Of a stretch of DNA of 30,474 bases, positions 7,640-16,822 are shown one piece after another. Source of the DNA: Gammaproteobacteria bacterium. GTDB lineage: Bacteria > Pseudomonadota > Gammaproteobacteria > Steroidobacterales > Rariloculaceae. Each line of letters opens with the position of its first letter. Within the stretch, counting starts at the first letter, position 1. A program made the position numbers and the translations under genes. A model generated the notes under the pieces. That model saw only the letters and a list, made by a program, of their open reading frames with translations, ran no database searches and was not told the origin of the DNA. The stretch lies in NCBI GenBank assembly GCA_017577365.1, contig PKRJ01000044.1:1-30474 (forward strand). Direction: 5' to 3'.

Positions 7640-8989
7640 ATGAAAAGAAGTGGTTTGTCGCGGTCGGTGTTCTCGCTCCTCGTTGCGGCTCTTTTCGGCT
7701 CGTTGCCGGCATTCGGCAACGACGGCGAATGGCGCGTTGCGCCGTTGCCCGACGTGTCAGGGCCGTTGCAAGGATCCGGCCCGGCGAAGCCGCACCTGCA
7801 GAAAGTGCCGGCCGGCACGTCGCTCGCCGACTACGGCTACGAGACGTTCGAGTACCTGGTCACTGGGGAAGCGAGCGGTCGGCCTTATACGACGCGGATC
7901 GTCGTTTCGCTCCCGGCGAACAGGGAGCGCTTCAGCGGCGTCGTCGTGTCGGAGCCGATGCACGCGAGCGGCAACAGCTGGATGCTCTTCTACACGCGTC
8001 TTTATGTCATGCACGCGGGCCATGGGCACGTGGAGATCGACGCGCAGAAGGGGCCGGTCGAGGCGCAAGTCGTGCAGTTCAACCCCGAGCGCTACGCGGA
8101 CATCTCGATCGCGAGCGACGATCAGACCAACGAGATCCTCGCGCAGGTCGGCGCGCTGATCAAATCCGATCACCCGAGCAATCCGTTCGCGGGGCTCGCC
8201 GTCCGCAAGCTCGTGATGATGGGCACGTCGCAGTCGGCGGCCACGTTGCGCAACTACCTCGCGGTCCACGCGACGCTTCGGCTAGCGAACGGCGACCCGA
8301 TCTACGACGGCTATCTGCCCACGAGCACGGCCGGCGATACGCCGATGCCGAGGATCGACGTGCCGCTGATTCAGATTCCCACGCAGACGGAAGTCGAACG
8401 GGCCGCGGCGGCCGGCAATCCGTATCGGCGCGACGACGGCGACGAGCCCGGCAATCAGTTTCGCTTGTACGAGATGGCCGGGATGCCGCACAACGACTCG
8501 CGCGAGAACCCGACGTACGCGGCCGGGTTCTGCGATCTTCCGATGTCGATGTTCCCCGTGGGTGCGTTGATGTCGGTCGGTCTGCACCACCTCGTGAGCT
8601 GGGTGGATCGAGGCGTCGTGCCGCCGCGAGCCTCGCGCATCGAGGTGGATCGGGATACGTCCGGCGACGGCTCGTTGCTCGCGCTCGACGAGCACGGCAA
8701 CGCGAAGGGAGGCGTACGCAACACTTACGTCGACGTGCCGATCGCAAAGCACGGCGTGCCGAATCGGGCCGATCCCGTTCCGGGTACGCGTAACGACTTC
8801 TATTGCGGCATCGCGGGCTACGAGCTGCGACTGCCCGACGAGACGCTGCGGCGGCTTTACCGCGACGCGCGCGACTATCGAGACAAAGTCGACGCTCGCC
8901 TGCGCCAGCTGATCGACGAAGGTTGGTTCTTACCGATCTACGCGGATCAAGTGACGGCGAACGCGATCGCGGTCACGTTCGGCGAATGA
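7640..8989 (+). CDS. Exported alpha/beta hydrolase domain protein
   Basis: A 449-residue protein with a Sec signal peptide (residues 1-26, ending PAFGN). Its layout matches the alpha/beta-hydrolase-domain family (Pfam Abhydrolase_10 type): a nucleophile elbow MMGTSQSAATL with Ser197 as likely nucleophile, and a late catalytic His (AGMPHND, His284). The substrate is unknown; esters, lactones or amides are possible. The start at 7640 was chosen for the signal peptide directly after it and GTGGAG upstream; the frame is open further upstream but overlaps the preceding gene. It is 10 bases ahead of the thiamine-diphosphate enzyme gene, so hydrolysis probably precedes that step in one pathway. A periplasmic location is inferred. 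Confidence 0.85.
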   Translation: MKRSGLSRSVFSLLVAALFGSLPAFGNDGEWRVAPLPDVSGPLQGSGPAKPHLQKVPAGTSLADYGYETFEYLVTGEASGRPYTTRIVVSLPANRERFSGVVVSEPMHASGNSWMLFYTRLYVMHAGHGHVEIDAQKGPVEAQVVQFNPERYADISIASDDQTNEILAQVGALIKSDHPSNPFAGLAVRKLVMMGTSQSAATLRNYLAVHATLRLANGDPIYDGYLPTSTAGDTPMPRIDVPLIQIPTQTEVERAAAAGNPYRRDDGDEPGNQFRLYEMAGMPHNDSRENPTYAAGFCDLPMSMFPVGALMSVGLHHLVSWVDRGVVPPRASRIEVDRDTSGDGSLLALDEHGNAKGGVRNTYVDVPIAKHGVPNRADPVPGTRNDFYCGIAGYELRLPDETLRRLYRDARDYRDKVDARLRQLIDEGWFLPIYADQVTANAIAVTFGE

Positions 8990-8999
8990 GAGAGCAGCC

Positions 9000-10976
9000 A
9001 TGAGCGGTCCCAACGACGACACTACGCTGAATCCGGATACGCGGCCGGCCGAGGAACGCAGCCACGGTGTCGCGCGGCGTGACTTCCTCTTGGGCGCCAC
9101 CATCGGAACCGTCGGGCTCGGCGCAACGACGATCGCGCCGCTCGCGCAGGAAGCCGAGCAGCGCGCCGACGGAGCCGGCGGAACGGCCGCCGATCGACCG
9201 CGCGCGGCCGTCCCGACCGAGGCCGAGAGGCGTGCGGAGGAAGGACCGCCGCAAGTCGACGTCTTCAACCCGCGAATCGTTCGGAATCCGGCATCCGATT
9301 GGATGGTCGACGTATTGAAAGTGCTCGATCTCGAGTACGTCGCCACCAATCCGGGCTCGAGCTTCAAGGGCCTCCACGAGTCGTTGATCAACTACGGCGG
9401 CAACGTGAAGCCGGAGATGCTCACGTGCTTGCACGAGGAATCGGCGGTCGCGATGGCCCACGGTTACGCGAAGATCGAAGGCAAGCCGATGATGGTGCTG
9501 CTTCACGGCACCGTGGGGCTGCTGCACGGCTCGATGGCGATCTTCAACGCTTGGGCGGATCGCGTGCCGATCTTCATGGTCGCCGCGCAGCATCAGGATC
9601 CCGTGGGATTTACCAGCCGGCGGCACAGCGCCCAGGACTTGGGCGGGCTCGTCCGCGACTTCGTGAAATGGGATGACGAGGCCTACACGCTGAACCGCTG
9701 GGCGGACGGCGTCATGCAGGCTTACCGGCTGGCGATGACCCCGCCGATGGGACCGACGCTCGTCGTCACCGATCAGAATCTGCAGGAGCGCAGCCTGCCT
9801 CCCGGCGAGCGCCCGCCGCTCCCTCGGCTCACCATGCCGGCGCCTCCGCAGGGAGACGCCAACGCCGTCGCCGAAGCGGCGCGTCTGCTGGTCGAGGCCG
9901 AATCGCCGCTGATCGTCTCGGAACGGACCGGCGTCACGCAGGAAGCGTGGGACCGGCTCGTCGAGCTGGCCGAGTTGCTTCAGGCGCCCGTCGACGTCGG
10001 AGTGCGCAATCGTCTCGATTTCCCGTCGCACCATCCGCTGAATGGCAACGGCGGCGCCGACTACAAGCCGGACGTGATTCTCGCGCTCGAGGTCAACGAT
10101 ATGACCGACTGGGTCCGGCAGGCCGAGGCGAGCGGCGCGACGACGATCAGCATCTCGTCGCAGCATCTCTTCATGCGAAGCAATATTCAGGATCACGGGC
10201 AGTACTCCGCGATCGATCTCATCATTCCCGGCGATGCGGCGGCGACATTGCCGAGCTTGATCGAGAACATCCGCCGTCTTCTCACGCCCGCGCAACGGCG
10301 GCGGAACGAGGCGCGCGGGGCGCGAGTCGCGGCCGCGCACCTCGAGCGGCGCCTCGCGAGGCTCGAGCTCGCACGCTCGGGCTGGAACGCGAGCCCGATC
10401 AGTGTCCCGCGGATGTGCGCCGAGCTGTGGGCGCAGATCAAGGACGATGATTGGTCGATGGCCGGCTATTTGCCGTTCCTCAACATGTGGCCCCGCGACA
10501 TGTGGAATTTCGACCGCCCGTATAGGTATCTCGGCGATCAGGGCGGCGCCGGTATCGGCTACAACTTGCCCGCATCCGTCGGTGCTGCGCTCGCGAACAA
10601 GAAGTACGGGCGGTTGACCGTGAACATCAACGGCGACGGTGATCTCAATTACGCGCCGGGCGTTCTCTGGACCGCCGCGCATCATCAGATTCCGTTGCTC
10701 ATCATGGTCCACAACAATCGCGGTTATCACCGCGAGGTCATGTTCGTGCAGCGCATGTGCGCGGAGCGGGGCCGGGGCACGGATCGAGGATATATCGGCT
10801 CCGCGATCAAGGATCCGAACATCGACTACGCTTCGATGGCGAGAGGCTACGGCGTCTATGCCGAAGGTCCGATCGCTGATCCCGACGAGCTCGCGCCGGC
10901 GATTCGGAGGGCTTTGCAGCGCGTCAGGGCCGGTGAGCCGGCGCTGATCGACGTCGTTTCGCAGCCGACCGGCTGA
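9000..10976 (+). CDS. Thiamine-diphosphate-dependent enzyme with twin-arginine leader
   Basis: A 658-residue protein of the acetolactate synthase/benzoylformate decarboxylase superfamily. The N-terminal pyrimidine-binding domain (about 95-260) carries the catalytic Glu in HEESAVAMAHGYAK (Glu146) and the typical LLHGTVGLLHG. A central domain covers about 280-430. The C-terminal domain holds the cofactor motif GDG (545-547) followed by 24 residues and NN (572-573). Unusually, residues 25-48 read ARRDFLLGATIGTVGLGATT, a good Tat signal (RRDFL plus a hydrophobic stretch). The long acidic/Pro-rich segment to about residue 85 is an exported-protein style linker. The reaction is unknown: decarboxylation or carboligation of a 2-oxo acid is the family norm. 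The start is 10 bases after the hydrolase stop, with GAGAG upstream. Confidence 0.88.
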   Translation: MSGPNDDTTLNPDTRPAEERSHGVARRDFLLGATIGTVGLGATTIAPLAQEAEQRADGAGGTAADRPRAAVPTEAERRAEEGPPQVDVFNPRIVRNPASDWMVDVLKVLDLEYVATNPGSSFKGLHESLINYGGNVKPEMLTCLHEESAVAMAHGYAKIEGKPMMVLLHGTVGLLHGSMAIFNAWADRVPIFMVAAQHQDPVGFTSRRHSAQDLGGLVRDFVKWDDEAYTLNRWADGVMQAYRLAMTPPMGPTLVVTDQNLQERSLPPGERPPLPRLTMPAPPQGDANAVAEAARLLVEAESPLIVSERTGVTQEAWDRLVELAELLQAPVDVGVRNRLDFPSHHPLNGNGGADYKPDVILALEVNDMTDWVRQAEASGATTISISSQHLFMRSNIQDHGQYSAIDLIIPGDAAATLPSLIENIRRLLTPAQRRRNEARGARVAAAHLERRLARLELARSGWNASPISVPRMCAELWAQIKDDDWSMAGYLPFLNMWPRDMWNFDRPYRYLGDQGGAGIGYNLPASVGAALANKKYGRLTVNINGDGDLNYAPGVLWTAAHHQIPLLIMVHNNRGYHREVMFVQRMCAERGRGTDRGYIGSAIKDPNIDYASMARGYGVYAEGPIADPDELAPAIRRALQRVRAGEPALIDVVSQPTG

Positions 10977-10998
10977 GCCAATGCTCGAGGATGAGACG

Positions 10999-11397
10999 AT
11001 GCGAATCGCGAAGACATTGCGTCCGACTCGCTTTGTCGCGATCGGCGCGCTCATGCTGCAGACCAGCATCGCCGTCGCGCAGCTCGGAGACTTGGTCGGC
11101 GATCCGAAGCAGGGCGAGGTGCTGTTCAGAGAGAGGCTGTGCTACGCATGCCACGGCTTCAGCGGCGAGACGGGAGTGCCGCTGAGACCGCTGCTGCCGA
11201 AAGAGGCCTTCATCGTGATCGTGAGGACGCCGCCGATGCGCCAGATGCCGGCGTACTCGGATCTTTCGCCTCAGCAGGTGGCGCATATCTACGCGTACCT
11301 CGAGTCATTGCCGTCGACGACGCCGTCGCCCGACGAGGTGCCCCTGTTGAACTCGATCGTCGACCAAGCGCGCTCCGCGAGCCGAGGCGCCGACTGA
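10999..11397 (+). CDS. Exported mono-heme c-type cytochrome
   Basis: A 132-residue protein with a signal peptide (residues 1-28, ending AVA/Q) and one heme c attachment motif CYACH (48-52). The likely sixth ligand is Met83 in RQMPAYSDLS, followed by the usual C-terminal helix (QQVAHIYAYLESLP). This is a small class-I cytochrome, expected in the periplasm as an electron carrier. The ATG at 10999 was preferred because CGAGGATGAG precedes it; an ATG 6 codons upstream is also possible. It follows the thiamine-diphosphate enzyme by 22 bases and is the last gene of the cassette, which suggests it takes electrons from an oxidation carried out by the cassette. That partnership is inference. Confidence 0.9.
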   Translation: MRIAKTLRPTRFVAIGALMLQTSIAVAQLGDLVGDPKQGEVLFRERLCYACHGFSGETGVPLRPLLPKEAFIVIVRTPPMRQMPAYSDLSPQQVAHIYAYLESLPSTTPSPDEVPLLNSIVDQARSASRGAD

Positions 11398-11435
11398 CGG
11401 CCGTGCGGTGTCGAGACCCGCGACGGGCGGTCCAG

Positions 11436-12209
11436 TTAGTCGGGAACGTGGATGAGCGGTCCGCCGGGCACGCGACTCAAGATGTCGTCGTCCGACAATG
11501 CGATCTCGAAGACGCGGCGCCCGAGCCGAGCGTGCTCCCGGCCGATGTGCTCGGCGCGCGAACCCTCGCGATTCTCGATCGCCTCGAAAAGGCGCCGATG
11601 CTGATCCTGCGCGATCGCAAGCGTTGCTTCCGACTCGGCGAGCATCGACGTAGGGAATACCATCGCGCTCGGCGACGCGAAGGGCAGCGAATTCGTGTAA
11701 GCGAGCGCTCGTCGCAACATATCGCTTTTCGCCAAATCGACGATCGCTCTATGGAACGCCTCGTTGCGGTCCATATAGATGGAAAACGTCTTGATGGAGA
11801 GCTCTTGAAGCTCTTCCAGAGCTCTTAGGCAACGTCGCAACGGCTCGAGCTCGCTTGGGGTGCGCAGACGCTCCGCTGCGAGCCGGGCCGCGGTGCCTTC
11901 GAGCACGCCTCGCAGCTCGATCGCGTCCCTGACCTCATCGACGGAAAACTCGCGAACGAGGAAGCCGCCGGTCGGCCCGACGTCGAGCAAGCCGAGATGG
12001 GCCAGGCGCTCGAGCGCCATGCGGATCGGGGTGCGGGACATGCCCAAGCGGGCCACGAGCGAGAGCTCGGAGATCCGTTCCCCCCGCGCGAACTCTCCGC
12101 GCAGCAAGAGCTCGCGAAGCCCGATGAACGCGCGCGCCGTCTGTGAAGCGACATCGCCCCCCCGCTTAGGGGTCGAATGCGCGGTGAGTGGGGGCTCTCT
12201 GTGCTCCAT
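11436..12209 (-). CDS. GntR-family (FCD/FadR subfamily) transcriptional regulator
   Basis: A 257-residue regulator. The N-terminal winged helix-turn-helix covers about residues 20-90, with GERISELSLVARLGMSRTPIRMALERLAHLGLL typical of GntR. The C-terminal all-helical FCD ligand domain (about 95-230) includes IELRGVLEGTAARLAAER, NEAFHRAIVD and DQHRRLFEAIENRE, with the His/Asp residues that usually bind a metal and a carboxylate effector. FCD regulators often sense organic acids from the pathway they control. It lies convergent with the cytochrome gene, 38 bases away, and is the only regulator beside the cassette, so control of that cassette is a reasonable guess. The start was taken at the first ATG; its Shine-Dalgarno is weak. 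Confidence 0.9.
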   Translation of the reverse strand: MEHREPPLTAHSTPKRGGDVASQTARAFIGLRELLLRGEFARGERISELSLVARLGMSRTPIRMALERLAHLGLLDVGPTGGFLVREFSVDEVRDAIELRGVLEGTAARLAAERLRTPSELEPLRRCLRALEELQELSIKTFSIYMDRNEAFHRAIVDLAKSDMLRRALAYTNSLPFASPSAMVFPTSMLAESEATLAIAQDQHRRLFEAIENREGSRAEHIGREHARLGRRVFEIALSDDDILSRVPGGPLIHVPD

Positions 12210-12234
12210 CCGAATGCTGCGAGGCGGGTGCAGC

Positions 12235-12248
12235 CGAATCGCGATTCG
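12235..12248. promoter_or_regulatory. Perfect 14-bp palindrome upstream of GntR gene (candidate operator)
   Basis: CGAATCGCGATTCG is fully self-complementary and lies 26 bp before the GntR start codon, near an AT-rich stretch (about 12267-12286) that could hold the promoter. GntR dimers bind short palindromes, often at their own promoter. Binding is inferred, not shown. Confidence 0.4.
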
Positions 12249-12463
12249 ACCGGCTCATTCTCCAGGTTGAACAATATTTTACGGGCGCATCGATTCATTG
12301 ACTACGATGACAGCGTGCGCTACCGCGTGCAAGCGGCGGGTGTAGGCGGAAAATACGTACCGCGCCGCGTGCGATTCGTTCCGCTGGCCCGAGACGAGGT
12401 TTTTGATGCGGGCGGCCGCGCTCCGGGATGCGGCCAATGATTGGCGAGCACGGGGGAGGGCGT

Positions 12464-13096
12464 ATGGGCAAAGCGAGCTTGGGCAGCGCGGCAACGGTCG
12501 GCGTCGCGGAGCACGGCAACTCGGCGATCCTCGTCACCGTGGCAACGGGCGGTGAGCTTCTCGACCGGCGGCGCGTCGACCTCACGCACGATCTGCCGTC
12601 GCAGCCGTATCACCACGAGGGCGCCTGGGCGATGGGCCGTTATCTGAACAGCCCGTGGGCGAAGTCGATCGCGCTCGCCGACGCCGTGGCGCTCATCGAG
12701 CGCGTGCACGCGGCCGCCGAGCGCGGCGCGCGCGAAGCCCTCGAGGCGCTCGCGGCTGCCGTGCCGGTGTCGATCGCCGGCATTGCCATCCGTGTTTGCC
12801 CGGAGCTTCCGCCGACGATCGAGGAACGGATCGCGGACAACCGCGCGGCGACTCTCGCCGACTCCGTGATGTATCGACAGGCGCTCGCGAGCGCGGCCGA
12901 AGCACGCGGCTGGGCGGTGCATTGGTACGACCGCGAGCACGTCGCTCGCGATGCGGCGGGCGCGCTCGGCCGCGACGACATCGACGCGCTCGTCGCCGCG
13001 ATGGGACGCGCGATCGGCCCGCCGTGGCAGGCCAAGCACAAGCTCGCGGCGACCGCCGCGTTGGCGGCGATGGGCTCTCTCGCGAAGCCCCGTTGA
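12464..13096 (+). CDS. Conserved protein of unknown function
   Basis: A 210-residue soluble protein without signal peptide or membrane segment. The ATG at 12464 was chosen for the strong GGGGGAGGG 4 bases upstream; an earlier in-frame ATG at 12428 lacks one. The N terminus (VGVAEHGNSAILVTV then LLDRRRVDLT) looks like paired beta strands with conserved acidic and Asn residues, faintly reminiscent of RNase H-fold proteins. Later blocks IRVCPELPPTIEERIADNRA, YRQALASAAEARGW, and GPPWQAKHKLAATAALAA look strongly conserved in character. I recall similar hypothetical proteins but no assigned function. It stands alone between the GntR gene and the glycosyltransferase, and is followed by a good terminator. 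Confidence 0.8.
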   Translation: MGKASLGSAATVGVAEHGNSAILVTVATGGELLDRRRVDLTHDLPSQPYHHEGAWAMGRYLNSPWAKSIALADAVALIERVHAAAERGAREALEALAAAVPVSIAGIAIRVCPELPPTIEERIADNRAATLADSVMYRQALASAAEARGWAVHWYDREHVARDAAGALGRDDIDALVAAMGRAIGPPWQAKHKLAATAALAAMGSLAKPR

Positions 13097-13137
13097 CGCC
13101 CCCACGCGAGATCGCTTCGCACGCGAGCGCGCGGCGG

Positions 13138-13159
13138 CGCCTCCGCGGAGGCGTTTCTT
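13138..13159 (+). terminator. Rho-independent terminator
   Basis: A perfect palindrome CGCCTCCGCGGAGGCG (13138-13153) followed by TTTCTT, 42 bases after the stop of the preceding gene. It can form a 6-bp GC stem with a 4-base loop followed by the U-rich tract. Confidence 0.65.
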
Positions 13160-13326
13160 GAATGATTCTCGTTCGAGAGATGTTTCCGCTAGGTCGGGGA
13201 CCGAAGGTGGATGGTCTTTCGACTGCGGCGCGGCTCGCCCCATCGGTCGCATCGGTTTCGCGAGCTTGGTCGTCTGCGGGCGAACGCCGACGCAGGCCGT
13301 GTGCGCGCGGTTTATGATCGGTGACC

Positions 13327-14511
13327 ATGCGAGTCGCGCACATCGAGTCCGGGCGGCACCTCTACGGCGGCGCGAGGCAGGTGCTCTACCTGATCGACGG
13401 GCTCCGCGGCGAGGGCGTCGACAATGTGCTGATCTGCCCGCGCGGCTCCGCGATCGCCGCGGAAGCACGCGCGCTGTGCCGCGTCGTCGAGCTGCCGCTT
13501 CACGGCGATCTCGATATCGGTGCGCCGATGCGGCTGCGCGCGGCGCTCGAGTCGGTCGCGCCCGACATCGTGCACGTGCATTCGCGCCGCGGCGCGGATC
13601 TTTTCGCCGGGTTCGCGTCGATCGGTGCGCCGTGGCGCACGGTGCTCACGCGCCGCGTCGATCATCGCGAATGGCCGCCGTGGGCGCGCTTGAAGTACTC
13701 GCGCTACGACGCGTTGATCGCGATCTCGAGCGCGATCGAATTCGAGCTCGTCGAGCACGTCGGCGTGCCGCGCGCGTGCGTGCATCGCGTGCCGAGCGGT
13801 GTGCCGGTCGATCGCGGCGGCGCGTCATCGCGCGTCGGCGCCGATGACGCGCGAGCCGCGGCGCGCCGCGAGCTCGGCGCGTCGCTCGCGCTGCCGCACG
13901 ATGCGCGAATCGCCGGCGTCGTCGCGCAGCTGATTCCGCGCAAGGGCCATGGCGTTCTGCTTCGTGCGTTGGCCGAGGCTCTTGCTCGGCACCCGCAATG
14001 GCACGTCGTCCTGCTCGGACGCGGTCGGCTCGAGCCCACGATCCGGCGCGAAGTCGCGAGGCTCGGGCTCGCATCGCGGGTGCATCTCGCGGGCTTTCGG
14101 CCGGAGGCGGCGCGCTGGCTGCCGGGGCTCGATCTGTTGCTGCATCCGGCCCTCAAGGAGGGGCTCGGCCTCGCGGTGCTCGAGGCGATGGCCGCCGCCG
14201 TGCCGGTCGCGGTCTCGGGCGTAGGCGGCCTCGTCGATATCGTCGAGGACGGCACGAGCGGCGTGCTCGTGCCGCCCGGCGACGTGCGCGCGTGGGCCGC
14301 GGCCGCGGATCGGCTGATGCGCGACGGCGAGCTCCGCACGCGCCTCGCTCAGGGAGGCCTCGAGCGCGTCCGCGCCGTGTTCGGCGTCAGGCGAATGGTG
14401 CTCGGCAATCTCGCCGTCTACCGCGAGGTCACGGAGCGCGCGGCGGCAACCCGTTGCGCGAAGGCGCACAATCCCGACAGGCGAACGCGACACCCGGAAG
14501 TGCGCGCATGA
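13327..14511 (+). CDS. Glycosyltransferase family 4 (GT-B fold)
   Basis: A 394-residue cytoplasmic glycosyltransferase. The N-terminal Rossmann-like domain has HIESGRHLYGGARQVLYLIDGL (residues about 4-25) and HVHSRRGADLFAG. The C-terminal donor-binding domain has VAQLIPRKGHGVLLRAL, VVLLGRGRLEP, HLAGFRPEA and the diagnostic EGLGLAVLEAMAAAVPVAVSGVGGLVDIV (about 278-306), in which the ExxxxxxxE pattern contacts the nucleotide sugar. The acceptor and sugar are unknown; lipopolysaccharide or exopolysaccharide assembly is typical. A GTG two codons upstream (13321) is an alternative start. Its stop overlaps the start of the CinA gene (ATGA), so the two are translationally coupled. Confidence 0.9.
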   Translation: MRVAHIESGRHLYGGARQVLYLIDGLRGEGVDNVLICPRGSAIAAEARALCRVVELPLHGDLDIGAPMRLRAALESVAPDIVHVHSRRGADLFAGFASIGAPWRTVLTRRVDHREWPPWARLKYSRYDALIAISSAIEFELVEHVGVPRACVHRVPSGVPVDRGGASSRVGADDARAAARRELGASLALPHDARIAGVVAQLIPRKGHGVLLRALAEALARHPQWHVVLLGRGRLEPTIRREVARLGLASRVHLAGFRPEAARWLPGLDLLLHPALKEGLGLAVLEAMAAAVPVAVSGVGGLVDIVEDGTSGVLVPPGDVRAWAAAADRLMRDGELRTRLAQGGLERVRAVFGVRRMVLGNLAVYREVTERAAATRCAKAHNPDRRTRHPEVRA

Positions 14512-15632
14512 ATTCGACCCCTGCGAAAGTCCCCACCGACGCCGAGCTCGAGTCGCTCGCTCGGCGCCTCGGCGAGGCGCTCGCCGCGCGCGGCTGGACG
14601 GCCGCGACGGCGGAGTCGTGCACCGGCGGCTGGATCTCGAAGGCGATCACGGATATCGCCGGCAGCTCCCGCTGGTTCGGCGCGGGATACGTCGTCTACT
14701 CGAACGACGCGAAAACGAAAACGCTCGGCGTGCCGGCCGAGCTCATCGCGGAGGCGGGCGCGGTCAGCGAGCCCGTCGTCACGGCGCTCGCCGAGGCCGC
14801 GCGCGAGCGCGCGGGCGCCGATATCGCCGTCGCGGTCAGCGGCATCGCCGGGCCCGGCGGCGGCACGCCCGAGAAGCCGGTCGGGACGGTCTGGTTCGCG
14901 TGGGCCGGCCCCCACGGCACGGTGACGGAGCGGCAGCAATTCGACGGCGACCGCGAGGCCGTGCGCCGGCAGACGGTTGCGCTCGCGCTCGAAGGGCTGA
15001 TCGATGCAGCGGAATGGCGCACGCCGCGTGGCCGGGGAGCCGCGGGCTTGCGCTCGAACCCGGGAGACCGAATGAACGAGATCGAAAGCGTCCAGATCGG
15101 GCCGGAGGAACCGGAGCGGGAAGCCGGCCTGCGCCGAATCTTCTTCGCGCTCTGGCCGGACGACGCCACGCGCGGCGCAATCGAGCGCGCGTGCCGGCAG
15201 GCGGTGCGGCGGTCCGGCGGCCGGCCGACCGCGAAGCGCAATCTGCACCTCACGGTCGCGTTCCTCGGCATGCTCGAGCCCGACGCGCTCGAGATCGCTG
15301 CGGCCGTGCCGCCGATCGGCGTCGGACCGTTCGAGATCGTGCTCGATCGGATCGGCTACTTCGAAGGCTCGCGCGTGCTTTGGCTTGGGCCGCGGAACGT
15401 GCCACCGTCGCTGACGGCGCTCGAGCAGCAGCTGTGGGAGGAGCTCGAGCGGGTCGGCTTCGAGCGGGAGCCGCGCGTCTACCTGCCGCACGTGACGCTC
15501 GCGCGCCGCGCCCGCGCCGTCGACGCGACGATCGAGCCGATCCGCTGGGTCGTCGAGCGATTGACGCTGGTCGAAAGCCTGCCGCTTCAGCGCGGCGTGC
15601 ATTACGAGCCGCTCCGCGACTGGCCGCTCTGA
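14508..15632 (+). CDS. CinA/PncC amidase fused in frame to ThpR 2H phosphoesterase
   Basis: One uninterrupted 374-codon frame encodes two normally separate proteins. Residues about 10-165 are the CinA C-terminal domain (NMN amidohydrolase, PncC): ESCTGGWISKAITDIAGSS, GYVVYSNDAKT, and SGIAGPGGGTPEKPVGTVWFA. This enzyme deamidates nicotinamide mononucleotide for NAD recycling. Residues about 200-374 are ThpR, the RNA 2',3'-cyclic phosphodiesterase, with RRIFFALWPDD and the two catalytic 2H motifs HLTVAFLG and HVTLARRA. No stop separates them; the linker (about 166-198) is Gly/Arg/Glu-rich. An internal ATG at 15072 with its own Shine-Dalgarno could also give free ThpR. The gene starts at the ATGA overlap with the glycosyltransferase and lies just upstream of recA, a common place for cinA. 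Confidence 0.88.
   Translation: MNSTPAKVPTDAELESLARRLGEALAARGWTAATAESCTGGWISKAITDIAGSSRWFGAGYVVYSNDAKTKTLGVPAELIAEAGAVSEPVVTALAEAARERAGADIAVAVSGIAGPGGGTPEKPVGTVWFAWAGPHGTVTERQQFDGDREAVRRQTVALALEGLIDAAEWRTPRGRGAAGLRSNPGDRMNEIESVQIGPEEPEREAGLRRIFFALWPDDATRGAIERACRQAVRRSGGRPTAKRNLHLTVAFLGMLEPDALEIAAAVPPIGVGPFEIVLDRIGYFEGSRVLWLGPRNVPPSLTALEQQLWEELERVGFEREPRVYLPHVTLARRARAVDATIEPIRWVVERLTLVESLPLQRGVHYEPLRDWPL
15062..15074 (+). promoter_or_regulatory. Internal ribosome-binding site and ATG for the ThpR half
   Basis: GGGAG (15062-15066) followed 5 bases later by ATG (15072-15074), in frame, exactly at the boundary between the CinA and ThpR domains. This suggests either independent initiation of ThpR inside the fused frame or a relic of two formerly separate genes. 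Confidence 0.5.
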
Positions 15633-15772
15633 GTCGCCGCGAGAATCGACGCGGGACGGACGAAAATCGCCGGCTGCCCGCCCCGTGAATCTATGAAATA
15701 ATCCGCGGCACTGCCGCTTTTCATCGTTGTCACCGGGCGGCGCGAGCCTCCCGTCACTCCGCAGGAAGATCA

Positions 15773-16816
<1,044 letters not shown>

Positions 16817-16822
16817 GCGGCG

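Noticed and set aside
8973..11069. A 698-codon minus-strand frame over the thiamine-diphosphate enzyme gene
   Set aside because: The plus strand has all catalytic motifs; the minus frame is a shadow.
13998..14507. In-frame upstream extension of the CinA-ThpR frame
   Set aside because: It overlaps the glycosyltransferase in another frame and lacks CinA N-terminal (MoaB-like) motifs; the ATGA overlap at 14508 is the natural start.
15633..15772. SOS (LexA) box before recA
   Set aside because: No CTGT-N8-ACAG-like sequence could be found by eye.
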